In this document: in pieces, positions 48,827-60,255 of the stretch
How the letters are laid out: each line of letters starts with the position of its first letter
How positions within the stretch are numbered: position 1 is the stretch's first letter
Origin: Pristionchus mayeri
Lineage: Eukaryota > Nematoda > Chromadorea > Rhabditida > Neodiplogasteridae
Assembly (NCBI GenBank): GCA_036245805.1
Contig: BTRK01000002.1
Location: 34,826,661 to 34,890,660, forward strand
Length of the DNA: 64,000 bases
Direction of reading: 5' to 3'
Notes under the pieces: generated by a model
Told to the model about the DNA's origin: nothing
What the model saw: the letters and a program-made list of their open reading frames with translations, nothing else
Database searches by the model: none
Made by a program: the position numbers and the translations under genes

Positions 48827-49901
48827 ATATCCATACTCAAATATATTATAATCATTAATCTTTGAAACGCCAGCAACTTTTTTTTGAAATTTGGTTGACA
48901 TGTTGTTTACTCACGTTGCACTAATCTTGGTTATGTATGTTCGATTTCAATCATTTTATTAACGAACTCATTTATTTAAGCTGGATACACAACTAAAGCT
49001 GATTCCACAACCTGTAAACATTAATGAATGTGAGGAACATAAGTAACATTGGTGACGGTAGCGGTTAGGGTAGAGCGAGGTAGTGTAAGTGAATGTAACA
49101 ACAGTTATAGTTGACAGAACGGTTGCAGTTAACGAACGCGAGAACAAATGAATAGAGGACGAAAGCAATAAGGAGATGATGTAGGCAATGAATACGGAGT
49201 TTCAACTCACGTTATCTGAATTCATGGCCACAACAGGAAGGCGAATTTATGGCTCGGAGGAGGGAAACAACCAATGAAGAGCTAAAATCGAGGACGTAAT
49301 GATTGGAGGAGGGGATAGAGATCTGATGTGAGATAGAGAATTCAATTATTGAAGTTGTTTTGTTCAACGTTCAAAAAATTAATGTACATCCTCTTCTGAG
49401 TCTAACGTACGCTCTTCATTTTGCTCTTCACTTCACTCTGGTAGTGAGCGCGCTGTCTTCCTTCCTCTCTCTTCCACGATATCTCTGGACGTGAAAGGCT
49501 GCGAGTCAGGTATATCTCGTCATTTCGCGTGATCTCTACTACTCCCATTCCCTACTCTCTTCAGCACACATTATATTTCGGTATCAAAGAACTCGGCATA
49601 CTACATCGTGTTACCTCCACAAACTTAAAACAAAGAAGAGACGTGCGCAATGGGGTTAGCAGTGTCATGCGTAGGGGACAAGCAAATGCTCAAAATGGGG
49701 CCAAGTGAACACTCGAAATGATGTGCCGACCTAGTGCGTAAATAATGCTGTAGTCTCATGTTATATTAACATACAAATACGTACTTGACTGCTATGTTAT
49801 GTATTATATTTCAATCAACATCCAACGTCATTCATAATGTGTGCATGTATTTATCTTTGTTTCTAATGTGCAATATAGCGAACACATTTCAGATATATTT
49901 A
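48827..49901. other. Mostly non-coding; possible short minus-strand gene
   Basis: On the minus strand an ATG at about 49226 with a GTGAG donor (MNSDN), then a Thr-rich reading and a last segment VVESALVVYPA stop followed at once by AATAAA (about 48977), could form a tiny gene. The phases were not established and nothing homologous was recognised. The remainder shows no feature. Confidence 0.25.
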
Positions 49902-51150
49902 TCACACGTATCACGAGTCAGTGGTGGTTTGCGGGAACATTTTCAAAAAAGTTGTACCGAATATCGTTCATATTGTTGTGGTAGAACACCCTAGAAGTAA
50001 GATTTCGAAAAATATGGGGCATTGCTCCCAGAGCCGGCATTTAGTAATTTCCCGGTTTTGCACCAGGCCATAGTGTATTTCTGCTCCCAGATGAGCTACA
50101 GATATGGCGATTAGCTCAAAATGCGCGGAAAATTATTTCCAGCAACATTTATGTTGCACTCGAGACAATTCGACAACAAGTAAAAATGCTCTGATTAAAA
50201 AACGAATTGTGTCAACAAAATAAAAATATTTTCTCTGGCAAGCGGTGGAGCGCAGCAGATTTTTAATGCAGATTATGAAACAACAAGTGTATGTGTATGA
50301 TATAAAAATATAAACGCCGAAATCGAAGTGTCTTATACTTGGCAATTTTCTCTCAAAATCGACACTATGAAGAAAAAGTCGAAAAATGACATTTTTCAGA
50401 AAGTCGATTTCCCTTCTTTAAATGTTTGAAAATTGTTGTTAATGTTAGGTAAAGTAAGTAAATCTCATTTAAGAGGTTGTAACTTCGCTAAATTATTAAT
50501 TTTCCCTAATAACGTGGTACCTAGGCATAAATATGGATTACATCATTAATTCGCGAATTAGCACCCTCTATAATGAGATATACCTACTTTACCTAGCACT
50601 AATAACAATTTGCGAACATTTAAAGAAGGGAAATCGACGTTCTGAAAAATGTCATTTTTCGACTTTTTCTTCATAGTGTCGATTTTGAGAGAAAATTGCC
50701 AAGTAGAAGACACTTCGAATTCGGCTTTTATGTTTTTATGTCATACACATACACTTGTTGTTTCATAATCTGCATTAAAAATCTGCTGCGCTCCACCGCT
50801 TCCCAGATAAAATATTTTTATTTTGTTGACAAAATTCTTTTTTTCAATCAGATCATTTTTACTTGTTGTCCAATCGTCTCGAGTGCAACATAAATGTTGA
50901 TGGAAATAATTTTCCGCGCATTTTGAGCTAATCGCCATATCTGTAGCTCATCTGAGAGCATATATACAGCATGGCCGATTGCAAAACCGGGAAATTACTA
51001 AAGCCGGCTCTGGGACCAATGCCCCATATTTTTCGAAATCTTACTTCTAGGGTGTTCTACCACAACAATATGAACGATATTCGGCACAACTTTTTTGAAA
51101 ATGTTCCCGAGGAGGTCATTTTTCATCCATCGACTCGTGATACGCGTGTT
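49902..51150. mobile_element. Foldback element, same family as 46075-46730
   Basis: The ends CACACGTATCACGAGTC (49903) and GACTCGTGATACGCGTGT (ending about 51149) and the arms behind them are mirror images. The centre is near 50520, with AAGAAGGGAAATCGAC-type sequence on both sides. It shares ends, the GGGAACATTTTCAAAAAA motif and the TAGGGTGTTCTACCAC-type motif with the smaller element upstream of F2. It is non-coding. Confidence 0.75.
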
Positions 51151-51253
51151 ATATAGGAGGACTAGAAGAGAGGGAAAAGCGTTATGAGATCGATCGTGAT
51201 TGGCAATACTATGAGATGATTCACATCGTATCATGCACAATTGGTACATTCAC

Positions 51254-51642
51254 CTGAAGGAGGAGCACATGTTGCGTTTGTGATCTGAAAAGGGAATTAT
51301 GCTTATTTCACTGATGTAGGTCTCGCAGTGTTGTCAGTAATACATTATTGTGTTTATTTTAGTATTAATATATAATACACCCGTAATTCGAAATCGAAAG
51401 TGATTATGAGATTACCAAACACATACTAAAGGAGAGCATACCTGCCAGGAATTGGTCTTGACGAGGTTATCGATAATCCAGACGCCAGCCCGACAATTGA
51501 GAGTCATCTGGAATTTTGAAAACGGTTTTATCGATATGCAGTTATCAATCAAACGGGGGAGATAAAACTCACTGTTTCTTGCGTCTCTGCATTAAATGTG
51601 TTCACAAAATCGTATGGTTCTGTGAATTTAGGACTCCAGTAA
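51254..51642 (-). pseudogene. Orphan half unit (exons e, f, g) downstream of gene A
   Basis: Three minus-strand exons with good splice sites: 51573-51642 (YWSPKFTEPYDFVNTFNAET), 51442-51507 (MTLNCRAGVWIIDNLVKTNSWQ, given here only as a short motif set: NCRAGVW, KTNSWQ) and 51254-51284 (ITNATCAPPS, phase 1 donor). They are near copies of exons e-g of gene A unit 3, introns included. The stop codon of gene A at 53020-53022 lies upstream of them and no further unit follows. This looks like a leftover of a longer ancestral array. Confidence 0.7.
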
Positions 51643-53019
51643 CTGAAAATAGTTTTGACCGATTTTCAACTTTTAGTTTCTCCTGCCCCGCGTTTTGTGT
51701 TGGAATTATTCACATCTGGTTCCTTGTTTTCGATGGGCTATTGGATATTCTTAAGAGGCCGGATCGGTAAGAGTCGACCACCCCCCGGACATGCGTCCTT
51801 CCGGAATGGGAACTGGGCGTCCATGCTTCAACCATGGATACCCCATGATACACCACATATAGGCTATTACTCGATTCCGCTTTTCAATGAGTAATTATAA
51901 GGTGCCAAAGTTGAAAAATCGGATTTTCATATTTTTCGAACGCGATGAGATAGACTCAAAATCTCTTTTGCGTTGTATTAGGGGTGACAAATAACCAAAA
52001 ATGAACCACCCTGATCGAATTGGTATTGGTTGGAATCTTGATTTCATGTCCGAATTTTTCAGTTTTTCCAGGCTGAAAATTCATCACGGCAGGGGGGGGG
52101 GAGTATCTCACTATGTCTATAATGTAGCCCGATGAATTCTACATTGATCTGTTTAAAAGTGAAAAGAAATGGATATTTCCGTTTTCTTCATATCGAGGTC
52201 CGAACATGCCCTGACATTTCAGAATTCTGTGAAATCACTTTTATATCCTTCAACTGAACTGTTAAACGTGCTAATTTGGTGGAGAAGGAATCTACAATAA
52301 CACTAATTAAGAATTATGCCCTGAGAATATAACTTTCATTCATTCTGGAAAAGTCGATTTTCTCGATTTCGATTTTCTCGAAATTTGAGCGATCTTAACT
52401 CAGTATTTTCAAATATAACTCGACGACCACCGAGTTCATCATAAAGTACGTTTCCATATGAGTAATAAATTCTCAAAATATAGCTTTTTTCATAACTGTA
52501 GGACTGTCTTTTATTCTGTCCAAAACGCGAAATCGCGGGTGTCGAACAACATTTTTGGACTGGAATTTGAAGAAATCGTTGGGTTTTAGTCAGTTTGAAT
52601 TATTTTACATCCAGAATTGTGAAAATCTGATTAAAAAATTTAAACACTCCAAAGTTCATCAAAAATGTCTACTGAACTTCGATTCTTGCCATGTTTGACC
52701 GTTTTCAACTCAAAATTTCACAAACTTCAGCCCAGTTATTGACTATTAATCGGTAGTATAGGGACTGTTTATTAAATTATTATTTCAAAAAGTCCCACCA
52801 ATTCATTCGTTTTCATGATATTCCTTCCCAAATCTACGTAAAAACGTGGGCGAGATGAGATGATTCTACACAAATCTGGTCCAATGTGAATGAATTTTAT
52901 TAATATGTTTATTGTTATCAGAAGTATAGAATAATATACGAAGATTAATGAGTAGAATATGTTAAATCAACGAATCACTCTTCCAATGCATTCAACGAAT
53001 ACATATATCCCATAATATA
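51643..53019. other. No gene recognised; 3' flank of gene A
   Basis: Between the stop codon of gene A and the orphan half unit I see no exon. A poly-G run lies near 52091. No inverted-repeat element was noticed. Confidence 0.35.
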
Positions 53020-54586
53020 TTAGGCTGCTTGAACCTCCGGCGGAGCGCAGGTACCGTTCGAGACCTGAGATATGATCATTTTGCTTATGTTAGTATTAAA
53101 ATACGCCCTTACTTCCAAAGATAAAGTGCTAATGAGATTATCAAACATATTCAGAAGCAAAGTGCGTCAAAGCAATTGACTAGCACTAATTTAATTTCCC
53201 CAGAGAAGAGTATACCTGCCAGGAATTGGTCTTGTCGAGGTTTTCGATAATCCAGACGCCAGCCCGACAATTGAGAGACATCTGGAATTGTAAATAATAT
53301 GCACATCTTGAAAACAAATATTGTTGTTGATAGCGCTGTATCATTTTATTTCAGGCCATTTTAGAACTCTACGGAGGGTGAAAAATACATTGTTCCAAGT
53401 TCATCACTAAGCTAAAAAAGATAAATGATACAGTTCCTTTGTCGATATGCAATTATCATTGATTCTGAAGAGACAAAACTCACCGTTGCTTGCGTTTCTT
53501 CATTATATGTGTTGACAAAATCGTATGGTGCTGTGAATCTAGGACTCCAGTAACTGAAAATGTTCTTTGGTCGTCAGTTCATGTGGCAAGTTTTCGGTGA
53601 TTGCCCAATTTCGCCTTAAAAATGAATGCACTCACTGGAAGACATGCGACCTATCCGCACACAGTCCTTGCACACTGTCTTGCGGCCGAACTCCGCCATC
53701 GAATGGAGGGTCCACCATGTCCAATTTGGCACAGGAGCAGTCAGTGTAAGTCTGTGTAACCGCATTTAAAGTATGGATACAACTCCTCATTTAGCGTTTA
53801 GCGCGCAATTCGATTCATCCTGTGTGCTTATTGCAAATATTGCCAATTCTCACTAGCAGTAACACAGCTCACAGACACCAGCCACACTTTGTAGTCGCCC
53901 ATGCCTGGCATGATGGGCATCTCGAGTAGGTGCATGCTGCGCTCAGCGTCGAATGAGAGTACTTGAATATGCGTGCCATAATTATATTGTTTCATAATCT
54001 ACCCTATTCTATTCACGCAGATTTGACAGTAATAAATACTGCTTTATTACTGGGCATGAGTCTGAACGCGGCGCACTGTTGCGATATCAATATAAGACGA
54101 CACTATGCCGGATGATAACCAAACAAGTGCCCTTTCGTTTTGAATTTTGATCTATAGGAACTATGAAGATACTGGAGAAGCGTACCATGTTTTCTCATCT
54201 GTAATTTTCTCATCGTCAGCGGACTTAGTGCCGAATTTGTAAAATATCATTTTTTCAGCATTGATTTACATTTAAAACCCCCAAGACTTACGTTCATATT
54301 ATTGTTGTCGAATGTGACCTGTGAGAGCGCCTCGTTGATGGCTCTTAACAACTCTGGGATATACTGTGAGCATATAATGCAAATCAATACAACTGTGCTC
54401 AAAAATTGGAATTCTCATCGTGGAATATTATTGTTTGTATGTTTTAATTATTTTGACGCTTATGAAATTCGTTTTTTTCTCACCTAATCACATATCCGCC
54501 TTCTCTCGGACAAACTCCGTCCTCTCCATTCAACGTAGTTAGATCGGGGTGCCTCTCGCTGACGCAACGATCGGGGTCCAATTCAC
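53020..54586 (-). repeat. Gene A unit 3 (terminal, hybrid)
   Basis: Exons a to f carry the motifs of gene B unit 5 (GELDPDRC, CSCAKLDMVDP, YWSPRF, NCRAGVW, KTNSWQ). Exon g instead ends APPEVQAA stop, like the terminal unit 6 of gene B (SPPATVAA stop). The unit thus looks like a fusion of an internal and a terminal unit. Confidence 0.7.
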
Positions 54587-57500
54587 CTAAATATATGCTC
54601 TAGAGAGAAGGGGGGATGGTTTATAATTTTAGAACCAGCCATTTTTGAACTTGTTCTTGACTTTAATGATGAATTTGGAACACTTTGTCACACTTTGTAG
54701 AGTTGTAAAATGACCAGTTCTAATATCAAATGCGGATATCGAATTCAATCCGATATGCCCATAAAATACGAGTATTATACTCACCAAATTGCGCAGGTGC
54801 ACACGTAGCGTTCAAAATCTGAAAAAAAGTCATTTACAGTGTATTTGTTCATATTGTTGTTCGGTCAGAGCAAGTTCGATGTTCTTACCTGCCCACCGAT
54901 AGTGTTTTGGCGAAGTGAAGCCAGCCAGATTCCAGTATGGCATGTGATTGTCGTCTAGAATTTATGATCTTAACGGCACAATCAGCATTGTTTATTTACA
55001 TTATTGATATTTCCCCTAGAAGCGGTCTTGGAACTGGGAGCTTCCTTTTCATTTTTATTTTTGCTATGTCGCAAACATATCGGTTCAGTAAATTGCACCT
55101 CTGCAGTATCCGCGAAGGTCATCATGGTCGGTTCATTGGCAGGCTCGGAGTAATTGACGTACCAGAACCGGAAATTGTCTATTTTTTTACAACATCTAGA
55201 ACAACTACTCGAAAACTAGCAGAACAATTACGGAAATTTTGTGTCAAATATGAGGAAATCCGGACCGTCCAGCAGAATATACCACAAGAAACCGTACCAT
55301 CATATAATACAGAATGCGATCTTGTCCAATTATAACTCACGTAAGTCGATGTGCCTTGTTTGCGCATGCTCCCCACATAGGCTCCCCGCTTTGCTCCACT
55401 TGTGCCTTTGCTCCATTCTCGATGCGCCACTTGGGGTCCATCATGGGTAGAGGGGCACAGCCGCAGTTTGCGGGATCCGTATTGTCATCTGCAGAAATAT
55501 AATTGCTGAAAAGACTTGTATATATCGCGTCGTTAAAGGTGTGTTCGTTCGTGTTATAAAATTACCATCCCAGTGTGCACTTGATCTGATTTGGATTGAA
55601 TATGTTACTTAAGAGACTACTTAAGAGGCTCGGTAAGAATCGAGGGTCCTTCTGTTACGGCCGGACATCGACCTCTTCGATTTCGATCAGGTTTTTTTTC
55701 TGGATACCCCCATGGGTCCTCATCATCAAATGGGGTACCATATGCCGGTCTCTTAAACGCTAAAACAAATAAATACTTGCTAAAAATGTTTGAACGAATT
55801 CATCAGGTATCTTATAGATTTTTGAATTCATCAGGTATCGTATATCTCTATTTGTATTTTCAATTTTTCAAAGCTTCTACATTTATCGAATCACTGAGCT
55901 TCTACATTTATCGAATCACTGAATTCTTATTTTAAAACAACACATTCGAAAACCGCACATGCAACCTCGGCACAGCTCACAGCCACGAGCCACGTCTTGA
56001 CACCTGTCGATTTGTACTCAAGCACCCACATTTTCCTTTCGTCGTCGAAGGTGAGCACCTCAATTTAGCACTTATTTGTTTGCTAATTATTAACATTTGT
56101 GAGCAACATTTTGCGCTATAGCATTTGTGTTTACTTGGAAAATACATACATAATTAAGGTCGATATCGAACGTAAGCCTCGCGAGTGACTCGTTCATTGC
56201 TCTTAACATCGTATTTGGAGGTCATCACAAGGTGCGTCTTTCGCACCTGACTACGAGCTGCCTTAGATCTCGTGGACACACTCCTGGCTGATCGAGGACG
56301 GTTTCTTCAGGGTAGGGTTTCATCAAGCAAGGATCTCCATCCAGATCTCCTGATATGTGAAAACAATATGTCCTGGGAACGATTCTCGAAATGAGTGCAA
56401 CAAATGTAGAAGGAATAATCTGCAAGAAATAAGTGGAACTCACCGATTTGCAGAGGTGTACAGGTTGCATTGGACACCTAAATGTTTTTAGTATATATTT
56501 CTGGATTTTCCTAAGGAAATTGCATGAGATTTCAATTCGTCTAAAAAAATTGACCATTGTATGACGTACCTGTGCTGCAGGATCAGGATTTCCGATTAAC
56601 GAGATCAACCATATTCCGGCGTGACAAGATATTTGCACCTAATAAAGGAACAATATATCAAATTCTAATATATTAAATATATCAAATTCTCACCAGATAA
56701 CTAACCTTTCTTGTATACTCGAAGGGCACAGTGGATGGTTCTATCTGATCAGGCATGTTCGCCACATAATACCGGAAATTTGTATTTGTTGTATTTATCA
56801 TAGTCATAATTGGAAATAATAGACTGAATTTTGTTGACAGCTGAACAGTAATCGGAAATTAAACTCGCTTTAGCTTGTGAGATTTGTATTCGCACGCTCC
56901 GGCAGCTCCGATTTGTGCGGGTACTCCATTCTCGCTTTCCAATTTCGCATCGATCATCGGCAGAGGATCGCAGGCACACACGTCATCTGCGAAAGTTGTC
57001 GATGCAAGAATTTCGTCAAAATACATTTAGAGGTGTGAGGAATCGAGCCAAAGGCCCTCAAGCATGAAACAAATTGTCTACCAAAGAGGTGCACATCGCA
57101 TATTCATCTTTGGAACGCTGCATATTCTTTGGGAGCGAACAAAAAACATTAAAAATCTCACTCGTGACTGCGCAGCTCACGGCCACCAGCCACATGCTGA
57201 TCCCAGCCATTTCATTTTGGATCAGCCACATTATGCGTTCACCATCGAACGTAAGCATCTAAAAATACATTGTACCAGTAAGAAATAGAATAACTAAATT
57301 CGATTGTTATAGGATTATAACTAAAGGAGACAACGTATAGTAAGCGCACGCGAGAACATAAACATATTTGGATAAAGCACTTCCAGCTAGAGCGGCGAGT
57401 GCTCGCGAACAACACAAATCACCGCATACACAGTTATTTACTATAAATGTCAAATCCTTGCGATCCAAGGACTATTAATAATGAACAATTACTAAGTTCT

Positions 57501-58420
57501 CGACATCATTGTAGAATGTAACTCTTCCCCCAGTTTCGTTGATGGCTCTTAAAAATTTTCTCAAAATGCCGAAAAATACTTCAATATCACACCTGAGTAC
57601 AAGTCCTCTCTCGTCCTTCGGGCACACTCCCAGCCTATCAAGGACGGTTTCAGCGGGATAGAATTTCTCCACGCACGGGTCGGCGCCCATCTCTTCAGTG
57701 ATGTTAGTACGGCCTGCAGCGGTGTTCACACTTTTTTTTCGATATCTTCGTGTTCCTAATAACATAAATGTAGCAATGCGCGCACGAAGTCAAATCGGTG
57801 CAACCATTTGACGTACTGGATTCGATTTCCTACTTGGTTGAGACTGTGACCTAAGTGCTGCAAGCCTTCTCCGCAATTTCTTCTCCGAGCAGTATGCACT
57901 TCGGGAAAGTGTAGGAGATGGCTAAGCACTGAATGAGTGTTTTATGCCGAAAAAAACTGAACCTTTCCATGTTTTTTTGTTTTCGTATACATTTGAGAGG
58001 TTTTCGATCATCAAAATCGCGTAGAAAAATTCAAAAATTGATCAACATTGTCCTAAAAACGTGTGTTTGATGTATGCATTGGGAATTATTGCATGATGAT
58101 TATTTCTTTCCAGGAATATGATAAAAGATTCGAACAATCGGTTTTTACTGACCATTTTGCTGTCTCCACAGGCTACTTGACACGCTCTTTCAGTATCTTT
58201 GTCGGGTGTCTCCAGAATAATTCTTGCGGAATTAGTATGTGTCACTTTGGGAAATGAGACGGAATCCAGCATGCCATTCACAACCTATAAGCAAAAGTAA
58301 ATTTAATTGAATGCGAAATTTATATAATGTATTTGTATGCTCGAAGTCATATATTGAACAAATAAATTAACAGTAACTAACTTGACATGGCATAACCACC
58401 ATCAGGAGGCACAACCACAT
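53020..58420 (-). CDS. Gene A: secreted PAN-like protein with three Cys-rich units; premature stop
   Basis: The signal exon 58382-58420 (MWLCLLMVVMPCQ) starts five bases after a TTTCAG acceptor, so it is probably trans-spliced; TATTTATA lies about 50 bases upstream. The PAN/Apple-like exons are 58153-58284 (RACQVACGD) and about 57834-57928 (CLAISYTFPKCILLGEE). Three seven-exon units follow (56444-57713, 54785-56349, 53020-54586), ending NGTCAPPEVQAA and TAA. That gives about 650 residues if read through. The third exon contains an in-frame TAG (AGC ACT TAG) exactly where gene B has CTT, without any indel. As read here, the product would stop after about 80 residues, leaving only the PAN module. 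All downstream exons are well preserved, so the loss is recent, polymorphic or a sequence error. Confidence 0.72.
54785..56349 (-). repeat. Gene A unit 2
   Basis: Exon a is GDLDGDPC..VCPRDLRQLVVR, d includes NCGCAPLPMMDPKW and GACANKAHRLT, e FWYVNYSEP, f TCHTGIWLA and g LNATCAPA. Special motifs identify it as the counterpart of gene B unit 4. Confidence 0.72.
56444..57713 (-). repeat. Gene A unit 1
   Basis: Exon a has NITEEMGADPC and VCPKDERGLVLR, c has WLVAVSCA, d has VCACDPLPMIDAK, e has YYVANMPDQ, f has SCHAGIWLI and g has SNATCTPL. Exon e has no acceptor directly before its conserved start. The nearest in-frame solution begins further upstream (..ATTCAG near 56827), making this exon longer than in other units. 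Counterpart of gene B unit 3. Confidence 0.7.
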
Positions 58421-60255
58421 GGATGCTGAAACGTGAAGATGGAGATGTGAGGTGAGGGTGGCCCCTCTATAAATACGCACAAGGGACTGAAACACTAAAG
58501 AACTGGAGTTTTCTTTGTTGTTTTCACTTCCTTGCCTCTAGCATGAGCCCACACGAAGCCAAATGATCATGTCTTCTGAAGAGAGAGGTGATGCTTCAAA
58601 CCGTTGAGCAAACCTTTGCATGTTTCTAAAGAATTTGTATAGGGGATAAAATATCGCAAACTTTAAAAAATTGAGCTGAATCCCGTTTAACTAAAAATCC
58701 ACTAAGTGTATACCTTGTTCATGCTCCCTGATTTTGGCGGTTCAAGTGGTATTTGAGGAGCGTTAATGCCCCCCCCCCCCCCGAAATCTTGATCGGCTTC
58801 TCCAAACCTGATGAGTTCTCTCAAACGGTACATACCATTGTCCACAGTATCACTGCATAGCGAACTAAGCCTCAGAAAATCTGCGCTGAATCGAGAATAG
58901 CCTGGATATCCCTCTCCTAAAGACCCAACTTTTCGAAGTAATCTTTGATTTTGTGATTCTCATGCTTCGGGGATTTCCTGGGAGACGGCGACGCGTTTGC
59001 CTCACGTACATCCATTGTTTTCTCAACTTCCTTGCTTCTAGCATGGGTCCACAGCATGCCACATGGCCATTATTGGTGAGCGTTGATGTCTCCAAGAATT
59101 GAACAAGCGTTGCGTGCCTTCTAAGAGCCTGCCAGAGGGGAAGAAACATGTGGAAACTACATGCAAAAGGGAGGTGCTGCGTATTTGAAATTCTCATAAA
59201 ATTATTCAAACGAGGTGTTCGAATAGGGCGAACTTCCAGTTCGACTTTGCATATGCAATCCTACGCTATGCATAGATTCTAACAAAAAGCTTCTCGAGAA
59301 AAATTCAAATGGAAACTATACCGTTTGCAATATGAAATTTGAACTTCCAGAGTCAATTGTATTCTGAAAAAAAACGAATTCAATAATATTCCCTGACATT
59401 TATGTCTACGTGTGTATCGAGGGGGGGAGGAAAGGGAATTTAACAAGCAAGAGTGATTAATCCCCATGTGAGAGATATTTCGGGAAAGGAATCTCCTGAA
59501 TCATTCCAATTCCCCAATTTCTATGGTGACAGCGTCAATATAAAAGAGTGCTCAACTGATGACAAAGCATCTTCAATCGAATTCGACCTTCGTTTATTAC
59601 AATGTATATCTGTTTAAAACATATCATATTTCCTTCAAATTTCCCATGATCGCTATAACAGGATATAATGTTGTGATTTTGGTCCTCAATAAGTGGTTGT
59701 AAGCCTGATTAATAAATGCATGATCACTTAATGTTGATCAACGTGCCATCGCTCAATTCGCGTCATTCTTGTCTTATCGAAGCTTCGAAACTACGATCTG
59801 CGTGAGGGGTCCTCAATTCGGATAACTGCGCACACTGCGCACGATAACTGCGCACGGATAACTTCTTCACTGCGCACACTCTCTAACCCGGTCGAATGGT
59901 GAATGAGTGCGGGAAATTAAGAGACTATTATCAGAATTGTGGACCCCTGAGTGTTCCCGATCTAATGCAGTCTCGTGACCATCGCTCTTCTTATCTAACA
60001 TTGCTCTTATCAGACAGAAGCCGAGTAGAGAATCCAGTCTGCTCTCAAGACTCCTCGGAGAATGGTGAGTGAGCTCTAGGGATGGCTTATCAACGAAAAT
60101 TATCATTTTGTGCTTACAATTAGCGTTGTGGCGCACTGTGGCAGTTATTCAGAACCCAATTGACTGTAGGGAAAGTGGATAGGATGGCTTCAAAATTCCT
60201 TGCGAAGCCCTCCCCTGCTAATCCTAGTTCACCCTCTCAAATTACTCCTTCAAAG
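58421..60255. promoter_or_regulatory. Divergent upstream region between gene A and the cathepsin gene
   Basis: Both genes start outward from here. About 59820-59880 has short repeats of ACTGCGCAC alternating with GATAAC (three GATAAC copies), and TTATCAGA lies near 60008. GATA sites of the TGATAA type drive gut protease genes in Caenorhabditis through ELT-2, so a gut promoter is plausible. Segments 58510-58640 and 59015-59150 are imperfect direct copies (both with TTCCTTGC.TCTAGCATG). The first coding exon of the cathepsin gene may also lie here. Confidence 0.4.

Noticed and set aside
55160..56780. Apparent CG instead of AG acceptors before exon e in gene A units 1 and 2 (..TTTCCG|G)
   Set aside because: In unit 2 an in-frame acceptor a few bases upstream (..AAATAG) works, and in unit 1 a longer exon starting after ATTCAG stays open. 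A mutated splice site is therefore not required.
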